This document shows positions 8,075 through 17,410 of a stretch of DNA of 64,000 nt, piece by piece. Under the pieces are notes generated by a model. The model had not been told where the DNA came from, ran no database searches, and worked only from the letters and a program-made list of their open reading frames with translations. Numbering within the stretch: the stretch's first letter is position 1; every line of letters starts with the position of its first letter. A program made the position numbers and the translations under genes. The stretch comes from Polyangium sp. 15x6 (lineage in GTDB: Bacteria; Myxococcota_A; Polyangia; Polyangiales; Polyangiaceae). The DNA lies in NCBI RefSeq assembly GCF_029960785.1, contig NZ_JASBQE010000036.1, positions 46,564 to 110,563 on the forward strand. Direction: 5' to 3'.

Positions 8075-10093
8075 ATGATTGCCTTTCTCCCGGGATCCAT
8101 GCGCTCGTCTCATCAGTACCGCTCCGCCGGCGCCGAGCCACGTATCGTCCGCGTCCTCGATTTCGACAGGCTCCCGGACATCGTGCGGGAACGGCTCGTC
8201 CGCGGGCTCGCGGAGGGTGGCATGCCCGCGCCGCTCTTACGCGTCGAGGGGGACGCGGCGGGCACGATTCCGGGCTCGCGGCGCTTCTGGCTCGGCGCGG
8301 GGATCACCTCCGGGTTCGTTTGGCTCCTGCTGTGGTTCGTGCAGTTCGGTGACTTCGACGGTAACTTCGCCGTGCAGCCGCGCGTGTTCGTGCTTCTCCA
8401 CGCACTCGTCGTATCGCTGCTCGCGCTCGCCGTGATCGTGCACGTGTACTTCCGGCGATCGAAGGACGAGGGCGCGCCGTTCCCGTCGGGCCGGTATCTC
8501 TTTTCGCTCGATCTCGTGGAGGTCCGCGGGCGCATTCTCACGGTGACCTCGCTCGCGACGCTCCGGCGCGTCGAGGGGCGCACGGGTGGGAGGCGCGGCG
8601 AGGTGATCCTCGTCTTCGGTGATGGCGAAGCGGCGCCGCTGCGCGTCCTCGGGGATGCGACGGAGCTCGCGGGCGAGGCCCAGGCGGCGATCGACGAGGC
8701 CACGCGCCTGGTTTTACCGGACGACCAGCCCGCGATCGAGCGGATCGATCCCTTTTTCGAATTGCGAGTCGCCGACGACTGGGCGAGCGCGGCGCACGCC
8801 GCGGAGGAAAAGAACAGCCGTGTCCCCGCATTTCGATGGCTCGTCCTCGCGTCGGCCTCCGTGGGCGCGCTGCTCGGCCCTGCATCGTGGTTTGCGCGCA
8901 ATCGCCTGAGCGACGCGTCCATGTTCAGCCAGATCCGCGAAGCGGGCGAGCGTGGCTCGGACGATGAGTTCGCGAGGAAGCACATGCAATACATCCACAT
9001 GGGCCTGCGCCATCGCAGCGAGCTCGACGACATCGCGTTCGAGCGGGCGAAAAGGCGCGTGGAGTCCCTCGCGGCGTACCTGTCGATGTACCACGACGGC
9101 AAACACGCGGCCGAGGCGGACGAGCTGCTCTTCGGTATGGTGAAGAAGGCGGATTACCTCCCGACGTATGGGATCTACCTCGCCGACGAGCGGGGTCGGC
9201 GGCACCTGGACGAGGTCGACGACGCGATGTTCGCGGCGGCGAAGCGGAACGATAGCCCCTTCGCATACCGGCAATACCTCGAAGCCCACGGCAAGAAGAA
9301 CGAGGCGAAGGTTCGCTCGGAGCTCTTGCCCAAGGCCGAAATCGTGGACGCCCGGCAAAAGCAGGACGTGACGGAGCTCCGCGCGATCGAGCGCCGGTAC
9401 GGAAGCAGGTGGGCCGAGGAGGTGAGCGAGTCGATTCACCACGTGTATGCCGACCGGCTCGACCTGCTCCGGCTGCGAAAGGGCTCGGGCGGCGATGACG
9501 CGCGCGCGATCTTCCGTCCGCTGCTCACGGCGCTCGAAATGAAGGGGGATCCCAAGGTCGTGCTGGATGTGGATTTCATCCTGCCGAACGCATTTCTGGA
9601 CGCGGAGATGGGCCTGATGCACAAGCACGGGACCCGATACCACCCGGTGGGCCAGGTCTTCTGGAAGTCCGAGAAGGACGTCGAAGAGCGGATCTTCCAT
9701 TCGATCGTCACGCGCGCGAGGGGCACCTTCGGCGGGGCCGTTCAATTCCAGAGCTCGACGGAGAAGGCGGCGCCGGACGTTCCTCGGCTCGTGGTCTCGA
9801 TGTCCCTCGTCTCGGGCAGCGAGCCGTTCGTATCCACGGAAGACGGTCACGTCTTCAACGATGTCCGGATCCGACTGGAGATGCACGCCGCGATCCCCGG
9901 GGAGGGCTCGACGCCGTCGTTCGTCACGACGACCGGTCGCTCCACGGAGTTTCTCCCGAACGATTACGATTCGTCGTCGAAGCGATTGCAGCTCGTCCTC
10001 GGCACCCCGGAAAAGCTGCTCGAAGACGTGTATCCGACGCTGCTTCGCAAGGCCTCGGAGGAGCTCGGCGAGCTCCTCGCCCCTGTCCTTTGA
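8075..10093 (+). CDS. large membrane-anchored protein of unknown function
   Basis: 672 residues (an internal ATG at 8099 is an alternative start). Two hydrophobic helices near residues 73-122 (FVWLLLWFVQF; ALVVSLLALAVIVHVYF) and a third near 248-270 (LVLASASVGALLGPASWFA) give a membrane-anchored core. A cytosolic segment between them (about 130-240) has repeated beta strands, PH-like in feel (LTVTSLATLRRVEGR). The long C-terminal part (280-672) is helical and charged with TPR-like spacing, then ends in a beta region. I do not recognise a family. The next gene begins 14 bp downstream, so the two are almost certainly co-transcribed and probably functionally linked. Confidence 0.75.
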   Translation: MIAFLPGSMRSSHQYRSAGAEPRIVRVLDFDRLPDIVRERLVRGLAEGGMPAPLLRVEGDAAGTIPGSRRFWLGAGITSGFVWLLLWFVQFGDFDGNFAVQPRVFVLLHALVVSLLALAVIVHVYFRRSKDEGAPFPSGRYLFSLDLVEVRGRILTVTSLATLRRVEGRTGGRRGEVILVFGDGEAAPLRVLGDATELAGEAQAAIDEATRLVLPDDQPAIERIDPFFELRVADDWASAAHAAEEKNSRVPAFRWLVLASASVGALLGPASWFARNRLSDASMFSQIREAGERGSDDEFARKHMQYIHMGLRHRSELDDIAFERAKRRVESLAAYLSMYHDGKHAAEADELLFGMVKKADYLPTYGIYLADERGRRHLDEVDDAMFAAAKRNDSPFAYRQYLEAHGKKNEAKVRSELLPKAEIVDARQKQDVTELRAIERRYGSRWAEEVSESIHHVYADRLDLLRLRKGSGGDDARAIFRPLLTALEMKGDPKVVLDVDFILPNAFLDAEMGLMHKHGTRYHPVGQVFWKSEKDVEERIFHSIVTRARGTFGGAVQFQSSTEKAAPDVPRLVVSMSLVSGSEPFVSTEDGHVFNDVRIRLEMHAAIPGEGSTPSFVTTTGRSTEFLPNDYDSSSKRLQLVLGTPEKLLEDVYPTLLRKASEELGELLAPVL

Positions 10094-10107
10094 GGAAACC
10101 TTCAACC

Positions 10108-13100
10108 ATGTCCGCGTCGACCCTGCCCGAACGGCTCCGCGCCCACCTCGCCGCAATCCGGCTCGATCGAAAGTCCCCCGACGCGTACACCGTCTCCATG
10201 GAGAACCTCGCCGAGCAGCTCGGCGTGAGCCACGGTGAAATGGCGGCGGCGCTCTTCACGCTCCTGCCGACAGGAGCCGTCGACGCGCTCTTGAATGGTT
10301 CGCGGTGGATCTGGAGGGATCTCGTGCGGGCCGCGCCCGGACTCGGCGAGCTCCTGGCCGTGCTCGCACACCTGAAGGTGGCGGAGGACCGGCTCGGAAA
10401 AACGGCTATCTGGGGCTTTTTCCGGCGCGGGACAGACGCGTTGAAGAAGGCCGCCTACGATGGTTGGAACGAGGAGCTCGAAGCGGCGCTGCGCAGGTTC
10501 TTGCCTTCGCTGCGAGCGTCGCTCGATGCCGAGGTCGTTCGGGGCGTGGAATCGCTCGAAGAGCCGCTGCGCTTCGGGATGCGGTTTTCCCTCGTCCGTC
10601 ACGGGCTCCTGCCAGCGCCCAAATGGACGAAGAGCGAGGTGAAGCAAATCGCGGAGGGGCTCGTCGAGGGCGGGGGGTGGGCGCCGGAGCAGCTCGAAGG
10701 GATCGAGCGCGTTTTGCCGGAAAGACCGCTCGCCGAGGCGCTCGTCGCCGCGGCCCTCGCGGACATCGCCAAGATCACGCCCGCCCAGCTCCGGCTGTTC
10801 GCGCCGGCGTGCAGCCCGGAGAAATTGTTCTCGATCGCGTCCGCGTCGTTTCATCTCACGGAAAAGCCCGAGGTGCTCGACGTCCTCCTCGAGCTTCTGC
10901 CGCCCGCGTTCGTCGAGGGTCTCGAGCGTGTCGCGGGGAAGGTGCCGACCCGCGGCGAATACCTCTCGGTGGAGCGAAAAAAAGAGCGCGCGGCTTTCGC
11001 CCTGGCCCTGCTCTCGCGCCGCGCGAGCCGGGAGGGCCGATCGCTCGAACCGCGGTTCCCGGCGGCGGCCGAGGTGGCCGTGCAATCGATGATGTTCGGG
11101 GAAGTCGTGCTCGGGGCCATGACGCCGGAGGATCGCGAGGCATTTTTCCAGCGCACGCCCTCCGTGTACCGCCCGTATGCGGAGAAATATCCCTCGGTGG
11201 CGTCGGCGCGCTGGGCCGTCGAGCGTATTCTCGACCATGTGGACCAGAGCGCGCTCCTGCGTGCGACGGGTATCTTCGGGGCGCGCGAGGCGGCGGCGCG
11301 GCTCGGAGAGGCGACGACGGAGATAGCGAAGGCCCGGCTCGCCAGCGCGCTCGGAATTCAGCCTTCGCCCGAGGAGGCGCGCGCGCTCGTCGAGGTGTGG
11401 TTGAAGGACAAGAGCCCCGCGTGGGAACAGGCGCTCGTGCTTCAGCAGGGCGCGGATGTCGCGGAGGCGTTGCGGGCGCGCGTAGGCAAGAAAAAGGTGT
11501 CGGTCCGGACGCTCGTCGAGCGTATTGGTCCGGATCTCGTCATGAGCCGCGAGATACGCACGCTCGCCGCCGAGCTTTCGGAGGGCGCGCGGACCGAATC
11601 CACGCTGCACGCTGTCGCCGCGGCCTCGCTTCGCCCGGATGTCGTCGCGCTCGACGAGCCTTTCCAGGCCGCGGAAGAGGATGTCGCGCGGGTCCGGGAC
11701 GCGCTCGAAGCCGTGTCAGCATATCGGATTCCCGATACGCCGGACCGCAGCGCGCAGGTACCGACGCTGGTCGATTCCGACGCTCCCCTCGTGCTCCGCC
11801 TCCTGCCCGAGTTCCGAAACAAACCACGCGGGCCCGAGGTCGCCCTCGTGGCACTGGCGCGATTCCCCCGCGATCCGGCATTGGCATTCGTGGTGGCCCT
11901 GCTCGCGCCCTGGTCCACGGACGGGATCGAGGACATGGCGGAGATCCTCGGGGAGCGCTTGGTTTCCCCGTTTCTCGAAATCGTGCGCTGGGAGGACGCA
12001 ACCCAGCGGAGCACCCCCGAGCGGCGCGCGGCGATTTTGCGGGCGCTCGGCGGTTTTCCGGACGAACGATCGCTCCCGGTCGTGCTTCCGCATCTCGCCC
12101 GGGAGGACAAGGACGTCGCGCAGGCCGCGCGCGAGGCGCTCGCTTCGTTCCTTCGCAAGGGCGTGGGGCGTGAGCGGATCACGAAGGAGCTCGCGGTTTC
12201 CCTGAGAAAGCAGCCGCTCGCCGTGCTGCCGCTCTTCGCGAGCGTCCCGGTGCCGGAGGCCCTGAAGGCGCTCGAAGCGCTGGATCGAAAGCTCCTCCGC
12301 ACCGCCGCGGCCGCGCGCGCATACGAGGCCGCGCTCGTGCTCGCGCGAGGCGCCTCGATGGGAGAGGTTGTCTTGCCAGACCCGCCGCTCGCGATGCTCG
12401 ACGGCCCGCCGCTCGCGACGCTCGACGCGCCGGCGAACCGTCTCCAGGCCCTGGGTGGGCGCGTCGCGGCGTCCACGGGGACGGACGTGCACGTTTGGTC
12501 GGTATCGACCGGCGAGATCGAGCGGACGGTGGCGCTCGCGCCGCATCAGGAGGCCGTGCTCGTCCTCGGCGGGGAAGCGCTCGTGCTCGCGGAAGAAGGG
12601 CCCCTCGATATCGTCGATCTCGCCACCGGGCGGCGCCGCGAGGGCGTCATCGAGAGTTACGAGCATTTCGCCGTCGTCCCGGACGAGGGAGGCGAGCACC
12701 TGGCCATGCCGCGGCAATCGGGCCAGGACACGGGCATCGTGTTCGCGGACGTGCGCAAGAAAAAGATCACGCAGGACGTGGATCTCGACGGGATGCCGGA
12801 GGCCTGCTTTCCGTTTCCGGGAGGCGGGTTCCTCATCTCCGATGCAGGGTCCGTCGCCGTGTGGGATGCAGCGAAGGGAAAACCTCGGGCCGTCGTCTGG
12901 GCGGCGTCCCAGGACGACGAATGCGATGACGAAGACCCGCGGATCGGCGTCCCGTTCGCGCGGGGGACACGCGTCGCGCTGGTGAGGGCAGCGTCGGTCT
13001 CCATTCATGGATCGGAGGACGGGAAGAAATGGAAGCTGCTCCGGGAGCACGAGGGGCTCCCCGAAGGCGCGATGGTCGTCGTGGGGCGGGAGAGCGAGGT

Positions 13101-13386
13101 GTTCGCGGTGACGTCGCCCGAGAGCACCGCCGTCGCGCTTTACGACGGCGCGGGTTTGCCCGTCGGGAACATTCGTTTGCCCGAAGGTTTTTCGGTGGAC
13201 CGGTTCGTCGGGACGTGCTTGCTCGCGACGAAGGCGAGGGCCCTGGCGCTCCTCGATATCGGAAAAAAAACGTGGCGCGCCGGCGTGGGTTTGCCCGCGG
13301 ACCTGTCGGCGTTCACGGTCGAGCCGGGCGGCGTGGTGCTCGCCGCGCTCGTGGATGGTCGAATCGTTCGCTGGAAGCCGTCCTGA
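10108..13386 (+). CDS. giant HEAT-like / beta-propeller protein of unknown function
   Basis: 1092 residues from ATG 10108, with AGGA of the upstream stop region serving as ribosome site. A TTG 18 bp earlier is less likely. Residues 1-100 contain an HTH-like or death-fold-like helical stretch (MENLAEQLGVSHGEMAAAL). Roughly 100-760 are alpha-helical with HEAT-type spacing, including a clear repeat near 640 (RRAAILRALGGFPDERSLPV). The last 330 residues switch to beta strands with propeller-like blades (ASTGTDVHVWSVSTGEIERT; DIVDLATGRRREGV; VAVWDAAKGK). No signal peptide or membrane segment. Probably a scaffold working with the membrane protein encoded just upstream. No enzymatic motif seen. The stop directly abuts that of the convergent gene. 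Confidence 0.75.
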   Translation: MSASTLPERLRAHLAAIRLDRKSPDAYTVSMENLAEQLGVSHGEMAAALFTLLPTGAVDALLNGSRWIWRDLVRAAPGLGELLAVLAHLKVAEDRLGKTAIWGFFRRGTDALKKAAYDGWNEELEAALRRFLPSLRASLDAEVVRGVESLEEPLRFGMRFSLVRHGLLPAPKWTKSEVKQIAEGLVEGGGWAPEQLEGIERVLPERPLAEALVAAALADIAKITPAQLRLFAPACSPEKLFSIASASFHLTEKPEVLDVLLELLPPAFVEGLERVAGKVPTRGEYLSVERKKERAAFALALLSRRASREGRSLEPRFPAAAEVAVQSMMFGEVVLGAMTPEDREAFFQRTPSVYRPYAEKYPSVASARWAVERILDHVDQSALLRATGIFGAREAAARLGEATTEIAKARLASALGIQPSPEEARALVEVWLKDKSPAWEQALVLQQGADVAEALRARVGKKKVSVRTLVERIGPDLVMSREIRTLAAELSEGARTESTLHAVAAASLRPDVVALDEPFQAAEEDVARVRDALEAVSAYRIPDTPDRSAQVPTLVDSDAPLVLRLLPEFRNKPRGPEVALVALARFPRDPALAFVVALLAPWSTDGIEDMAEILGERLVSPFLEIVRWEDATQRSTPERRAAILRALGGFPDERSLPVVLPHLAREDKDVAQAAREALASFLRKGVGRERITKELAVSLRKQPLAVLPLFASVPVPEALKALEALDRKLLRTAAAARAYEAALVLARGASMGEVVLPDPPLAMLDGPPLATLDAPANRLQALGGRVAASTGTDVHVWSVSTGEIERTVALAPHQEAVLVLGGEALVLAEEGPLDIVDLATGRRREGVIESYEHFAVVPDEGGEHLAMPRQSGQDTGIVFADVRKKKITQDVDLDGMPEACFPFPGGGFLISDAGSVAVWDAAKGKPRAVVWAASQDDECDDEDPRIGVPFARGTRVALVRAASVSIHGSEDGKKWKLLREHEGLPEGAMVVVGRESEVFAVTSPESTAVALYDGAGLPVGNIRLPEGFSVDRFVGTCLLATKARALALLDIGKKTWRAGVGLPADLSAFTVEPGGVVLAALVDGRIVRWKPS

Positions 13387-13923
13387 TCAGGCCGCGCGCT
13401 GCTGCTCCTCCTCGTGCCGGAGCTCGATCCGGCCATGCCGCGCCGGGAATCCCGGGGCGCCCGTCACGGCCGAGCGCACGCGGCTGACGATCGCCGAAAA
13501 GAGGCCCGCCGAGGGGTCCCAGTATTCCGCACGCTCGACCTCGACCCGCAAGAGGGCGATGTTCGGCTCGTCGAGCCCGCGCGGGAACCAGAGGCGCAGC
13601 GTCGGGTTCCAGAGTTTTTGCATTTTTTCCCGATCGCGGACGACCCGAGCCATGCCCGCGATGGAGACGTACCGATCGTCGTTCGGATCGGAGTATGCGA
13701 TGTTCACGTGGTGATCGGCGTTGATCTCGCGCACCTTCTCGGTCTCGCAGGACGTGAAGAACCAGAGCGCGCCGTCCTCGTCGAGGGCCTCGCACGTGGC
13801 CATCGGGCGGCTGTGCAAGGTGCCGTCCCCGTGGGTCGTGGTCATCATCGCCACGCGGATGCCCTTCACGAGCCGCCTCAGCTTTCGCATCGCCGCTCCC
13901 TGACCATTGCCGTCTTTCGCCAT
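13387..13923 (-). CDS. pyridoxamine 5'-phosphate oxidase-like flavin-binding protein
   Basis: 178 residues. The split-barrel FMN-binding fold of the general-stress-protein-26 type is recognisable: MMTTTHGDGTLHSRPMAT, ALWFFTSCETEKVREI, HVNIAYSDPNDDRYVSIAG and the Trp-rich LWNPTLRLWFPRG. These enzymes are usually small flavin or F420-type reductases rather than true PdxH, and the PLP-site residues of PdxH are not evident. The gene is convergent with the HEAT/propeller gene with no spacer between the stop codons, and it stands alone on its strand. Confidence 0.85.
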   Translation of the reverse strand: MAKDGNGQGAAMRKLRRLVKGIRVAMMTTTHGDGTLHSRPMATCEALDEDGALWFFTSCETEKVREINADHHVNIAYSDPNDDRYVSIAGMARVVRDREKMQKLWNPTLRLWFPRGLDEPNIALLRVEVERAEYWDPSAGLFSAIVSRVRSAVTGAPGFPARHGRIELRHEEEQQRAA

Positions 13924-14064
13924 GTGCGTCCCCCTCCTCTCCCGCGAGACGCATAAGGCCAGGACGGGCGCCGCGCGAGCCCCTCGCTCGCCGAGGGCAG
14001 AAGCCGTGCGCGGCCGCGCGCCTTCCGCTGCCCATGCCCGGCCGGTTCATGTTATACGCGGCGC

Positions 14065-14907
14065 ATGGAATGGAGCCGAGACGATGTGCTCGCGGTCGTG
14101 AAGAGCTCACCCGACCGCGTCGCCGCGCATGACAAAGCAGGCTGGGTGGGGCTCTTCGCGCACGGCGCGGTCGTCGAGGACCCGGTGGGCGGGCCGCCCG
14201 CGCGGAAGGGCGCCGATCCACGCGACGGCGACGACGAGCTCGGGCGCTTTTACGACGTGTACATCGCGCCGAACGACGTGCGCTTCGAGGTGCTCGCGGA
14301 CGTGGTGCAAGGGCTGACGGTGGTGCGGGACGTGAACATCACGACGCGCACGCCGAACGACGCGCGCGTGGCGCTGCCGGCGTATCTGATTTACGAGCTC
14401 GGAGAGTTCGACGGGGCGTTGCGGGTCAACCGCATGCGAGCGTTCTGGGAGCTCCGGGGCGTGACCGCGGCGGCGCTGAAGGGCGGGCCGAAGAGCCTGA
14501 TCGCGATGACGGGGCTCACGGCGCGCATGTTGCGGATTCAGGGTTTTTCCAACGTGTCGACGTACCTCGAAGGCCTCTGGCGGGGTATTTTCGAGCGCGG
14601 GCACGAGACGGTCGAGGAGCTCGCCCGCGCGATCCGGGAGCGGGATCTCGCCGGACTGCGGGGACTCTTTACGGATGACGAGCCGCGGATCGAGATCGAT
14701 CCGGGCAAGCGGTATACGCCGCGCGGCGTGTTCGATGCGCTCGGACCGGGAGCATCGCTCGAGGTCGAAGCTCCGATTTCCGCGGGGTTTTTCACGGGAT
14801 TCCGTTGCACGCTGACGGCCCACGGCGCGCGCCGGAGCGGCATGGGGCTGCTCGAATTCGATCCGCACACGCGGTCCTGCACCTCGGCGCGGCTTTTCCT
14901 GGGATGA
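14065..14907 (+). CDS. NTF2/SnoaL-like protein (ketosteroid-isomerase fold), probably two domains
   Basis: 280 residues. The N-terminal half has the SnoaL pattern (AHDKAGWVGLFAHGAVVEDP, later FYDVYIAPNDVRFE and RMRAFWELRG). The C-terminal half looks like a second, weaker copy (IRERDLAGLRGLFTDDEP, then GFFTGFRCTLTAHG). No obvious Shine-Dalgarno precedes the ATG, but a TTATAC hexamer lies eight bases upstream, so a leaderless transcript is possible (speculative). The stop overlaps the ATG of the TetR gene. In such pairs the regulator usually controls the small-molecule enzyme. The catalytic activity is not predictable from sequence. Confidence 0.75.
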   Translation: MEWSRDDVLAVVKSSPDRVAAHDKAGWVGLFAHGAVVEDPVGGPPARKGADPRDGDDELGRFYDVYIAPNDVRFEVLADVVQGLTVVRDVNITTRTPNDARVALPAYLIYELGEFDGALRVNRMRAFWELRGVTAAALKGGPKSLIAMTGLTARMLRIQGFSNVSTYLEGLWRGIFERGHETVEELARAIRERDLAGLRGLFTDDEPRIEIDPGKRYTPRGVFDALGPGASLEVEAPISAGFFTGFRCTLTAHGARRSGMGLLEFDPHTRSCTSARLFLG

Positions 14908-15545
14908 GCGAGGACAAACGTTTCCGGAAGACGCCTCGGCAGGAGCGCTCGCGCTCGACGGTCGAGGCCATCCTGGAGGCGAGCGCGCGAGTCATCGGCG
15001 CGGAAGGGCCGGCGAACGCGACAACGCAGCAGATCGCGCACCTCGCCGGCGTGAGTATCGGTTCGCTCTATCAATACTTTCCGGGCAAGGAGGCGCTGTT
15101 CGGCGCGCTCATCGAGCGCGCGATCGACGACGACCTCGAAGCCATTCGAAAGGCCGTGGACGCGTCGAGCGCCCTTTCGTTCGTGGAGGGCGCGCGGCTC
15201 GTGCTCTCGCGTGTGCTCGACCTGCCCATGAAGCGGCCGCGGCTTTATGCGTGGATGATCCGGTATTTGCCCGAGCTCGGGCTCTTGCCGGCGTCGCAGC
15301 GGGCCGTGCGCGAGAGCGCGCGGGAGACGCGGCGGTTTCTGGAGATTCACAAGGGGGCTCTGCCCCCGGCGGACCTCGACGCGATGGCGCTGATCGTCGT
15401 GGGCGCCGTGCGAGGCGCGCTGGAAGCCGTGGCCCGCGAGCGCCCCGAGCTGCTCGAAAATGAGAGTTTTCTCGACTACATGGCCGACCTGGCCCTCGGG
15501 CTCCTCGACCGGACCGCGGCGCGCGCGGCCGGCGCGAAATCTTGA
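14904..15545 (+). CDS. TetR-family transcriptional regulator
   Basis: 213 residues. Start set at ATG 14904, which overlaps the preceding stop as ATGA. The open frame upstream is only the shadow of the previous gene. The N-terminal TetR helix-turn-helix is plain: TPRQERSRSTVEAILEASAR, then TTQQIAHLAGVSIGSLYQYF and KEALFGALIERA. The remaining 140 residues are an all-helical ligand/dimer domain of no assigned ligand. Translational coupling to the NTF2-like gene and the Coq4-like gene 122 bp downstream suggests it regulates one or both. Confidence 0.92.
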   Translation: MSEDKRFRKTPRQERSRSTVEAILEASARVIGAEGPANATTQQIAHLAGVSIGSLYQYFPGKEALFGALIERAIDDDLEAIRKAVDASSALSFVEGARLVLSRVLDLPMKRPRLYAWMIRYLPELGLLPASQRAVRESARETRRFLEIHKGALPPADLDAMALIVVGAVRGALEAVARERPELLENESFLDYMADLALGLLDRTAARAAGAKS

Positions 15546-15667
15546 GGGGCCGTCGGGGGTCGAGGTTCAAGGTTTCGAAATCATTCAGTTTCGGATGCGA
15601 GTGGAAATCGGGAGCGGGCGCCCCCATAGTCTCCTCGTGGCCGGCGCTCGCTGGCCGGGAGATCACG

Positions 15668-16228
15668 ATGACCACGACCACGGTAGGCGCGCTTCACGAT
15701 GTCGCAGAGGCCCCGCTGTTCCCGCGTGATCGCCCGCTCCCTCCCACGCTGACCGTGCGCCAGGCGCGGGACGCGTACCTCGCGGAGAACGGCTTCACGA
15801 CGGACGAATATACGGCCGAGACGTTCTCGTTGATGATCTTCGGCGGGCGGGCCAAGGTGACGCTGCCGAACCCGCCGCCGCGGCGCTGGGCGATCGCAAT
15901 GCACGATTTGCATCACGTGGCGACGGGGTATGGCGCCAACCTGATCGGCGAGGGCGAGATTGCGCTCTGGGAGCTCATGGGCGGCTGCGAGACGTGGATC
16001 GTGTATCTGCTGAACGCCTCGGCCGCGACGCTGGGATTCGTGCTGTCGCCGCGCCGCATGCTGCAAGCGTACAGGGACGCCAAACAGGCGAAGGCGCTCT
16101 ACCGGCAGGGGATGAAGGTCGAGGAGATGCTCGACATGCCGCTCGGGGATCTGCGTGAGCGGCTCGGGATCCCGCGCGAGGGCCTGGCGAAGGGCGAGCG
16201 CGCGGTCGTGGCGAAGCGGCGCGCCTGA
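15668..16228 (+). CDS. Coq4-like protein
   Basis: 186 residues. ATG 15668 is chosen because GGGAG sits six bases upstream, whereas the in-frame extension has none. The key feature is MHDLHHVATGYGANLIGEGE, an exact HDxxH-x11-E motif. This is the metal-binding signature of Coq4, the scaffold/enzyme of ubiquinone biosynthesis. The rest (about 95 residues of helix, ending KAKALYRQGMKVEEML-like sequence) is compatible with the family but diverged. No other ubiquinone gene is nearby, so it may act on a different lipid or quinone. The hairpin straight after the stop is a likely shared terminator with the convergent gene. Confidence 0.75.
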   Translation: MTTTTVGALHDVAEAPLFPRDRPLPPTLTVRQARDAYLAENGFTTDEYTAETFSLMIFGGRAKVTLPNPPPRRWAIAMHDLHHVATGYGANLIGEGEIALWELMGGCETWIVYLLNASAATLGFVLSPRRMLQAYRDAKQAKALYRQGMKVEEMLDMPLGDLRERLGIPREGLAKGERAVVAKRRA

Positions 16229-16229
16229 G

Positions 16230-16248
16230 AGGTTTTCGAGAAAAACCT
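16230..16248. terminator. bidirectional hairpin between convergent genes
   Basis: AGGTTTT (16230-16236) pairs with AAAACCT (16242-16248) around the loop CGAGA. It sits two bases after the stop of the Coq4-like gene and overlaps the stop codon of the nitronate monooxygenase gene, with A/T runs on both sides of the loop, so it could serve transcription in both directions. The stem is short. Confidence 0.5.
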
Positions 16249-17230
16249 ATCCGCGGAAGGTGCTCGAACGGTTGAGGAGGTCCCCGCACGCCGCGTCGTA
16301 TTCGGCGCGCATGCGGCGGACGAGCGTCTCCACGCTGGGCGCGTCCGTGATGCTGCCGACGCCCTGTCCCGCGCTCCAGATGTCGCGCCACGCCTTCGCG
16401 GCGGTGTTGCCGCCGGAGCCGAAGTTCATGGTGGATTTGTCGGCCGAGGGGAGGTTGTCCGGGTCGAATCCGGCCGCCGCGATGGCGGGCTTGAGGTAAT
16501 TGCCGTGAACGCCCGTGAAGAGGGACGAATAGACGATGTCCTTCGCCGTCGTGTCGACGAGCATTTGCTTGTAGGCGGGCATCGCGTTCGCCTCCTCGGT
16601 GGCGATGAAGCGCGTGCCGACATAGGCGAGGTCGGCGCCGATCGATTGCGCGCTGAGGACGTCGCGGCCCGTGGAGATCGCGCCGGCGAGGCAAACCGTG
16701 CCCTGATAGAACTTGCGGACCTCGGCGACGAGCGCGAACGGCGAGAGCGTGCCAGCGTGGCCGCCCGCGCCCGCGCAGACGAGGATGAGGCCGTCGACGC
16801 CCTCCTCGATCGCTTTCTCGGCGTGCCGCACGTTGATGACGTCGTGGAGCACGATGCCGCCGTACGAATGCACGGCCTTCACCACCTCGGCCGGCGGGCG
16901 CAGGCTCGTGATGATGATGGGCACCTGATGCCGGACGCAGACCTCCATGTCGTGCTCGAGCCGATCATTCGAGCGGTGCGCGATCTGATTGACCGCGAAC
17001 GGCGCCACGCGCGCGCCGGGGTTTTGCGCGCGGTATTCATCGAGCTCGGTCTTGATCCGCGTGATCCAGACCTCTAGCTGCTCCTTCGGGCGCGCGTTGA
17101 GCGCCGGGAAGGACCCGACCACGCCCGCCTTGCACTGGGCAATGACGAGCTCGGGGCCCGAGACGATGAACATGGGCGCGCCGATCACGGGGAGCGTGAG
17201 GCGGCCTTCGAGGCTCTTGGGAATCGGCAT
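16247..17230 (-). CDS. nitronate monooxygenase / NPD-type FMN enzyme
   Basis: 327 residues. TIM-barrel flavoenzyme of the 2-nitropropane dioxygenase family: LPVIGAPMFIVSGPELVIAQ at the N-terminus, the mid-barrel CAGAGGHAGTLSPF and the phosphate-binding end LAGAISTGRDVLSAQSIGAD followed by AYVGTRFIATEEA. Oxidises nitronates or related activated substrates using FMN and O2. Some relatives are enoyl-ACP reductases, but those lack this start. GTCCTCC upstream on the plus strand gives GGAGGAC for the minus-strand ATG, a good ribosome site. The gene is single and divergent from pal. Confidence 0.92.
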   Translation of the reverse strand: MPIPKSLEGRLTLPVIGAPMFIVSGPELVIAQCKAGVVGSFPALNARPKEQLEVWITRIKTELDEYRAQNPGARVAPFAVNQIAHRSNDRLEHDMEVCVRHQVPIIITSLRPPAEVVKAVHSYGGIVLHDVINVRHAEKAIEEGVDGLILVCAGAGGHAGTLSPFALVAEVRKFYQGTVCLAGAISTGRDVLSAQSIGADLAYVGTRFIATEEANAMPAYKQMLVDTTAKDIVYSSLFTGVHGNYLKPAIAAAGFDPDNLPSADKSTMNFGSGGNTAAKAWRDIWSAGQGVGSITDAPSVETLVRRMRAEYDAACGDLLNRSSTFRG

Positions 17231-17380
17231 GGTCGGGGTCCTCCGGGGAAGCGTCCAAACGTCGTAGGCCCTAGAGGCGCCTCACGTCAAGAGGGCTGCG
17301 ATCATGGCCTCTATACCAAGTGCTCGGGTTTCGCCAAATTTGTGCCCGAACACGAGCGACGTGGTAAGCGCGACTCGATG

Positions 17381-17396
17381 GACGCCGGGGGGCGTC
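17381..17396 (+). promoter_or_regulatory. small hairpin in the pal leader
   Basis: GACGCC (17381-17386) and GGCGTC (17391-17396) form a 6-bp stem with a GGGG loop, five bases before the GGAGG ribosome site (17402-17406) of pal. It may affect translation of the first gene of the Tol-Pal operon. Function is inferred from position only. Confidence 0.35.
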
Positions 17397-17410
17397 CCGC
17401 CGGAGGAATC

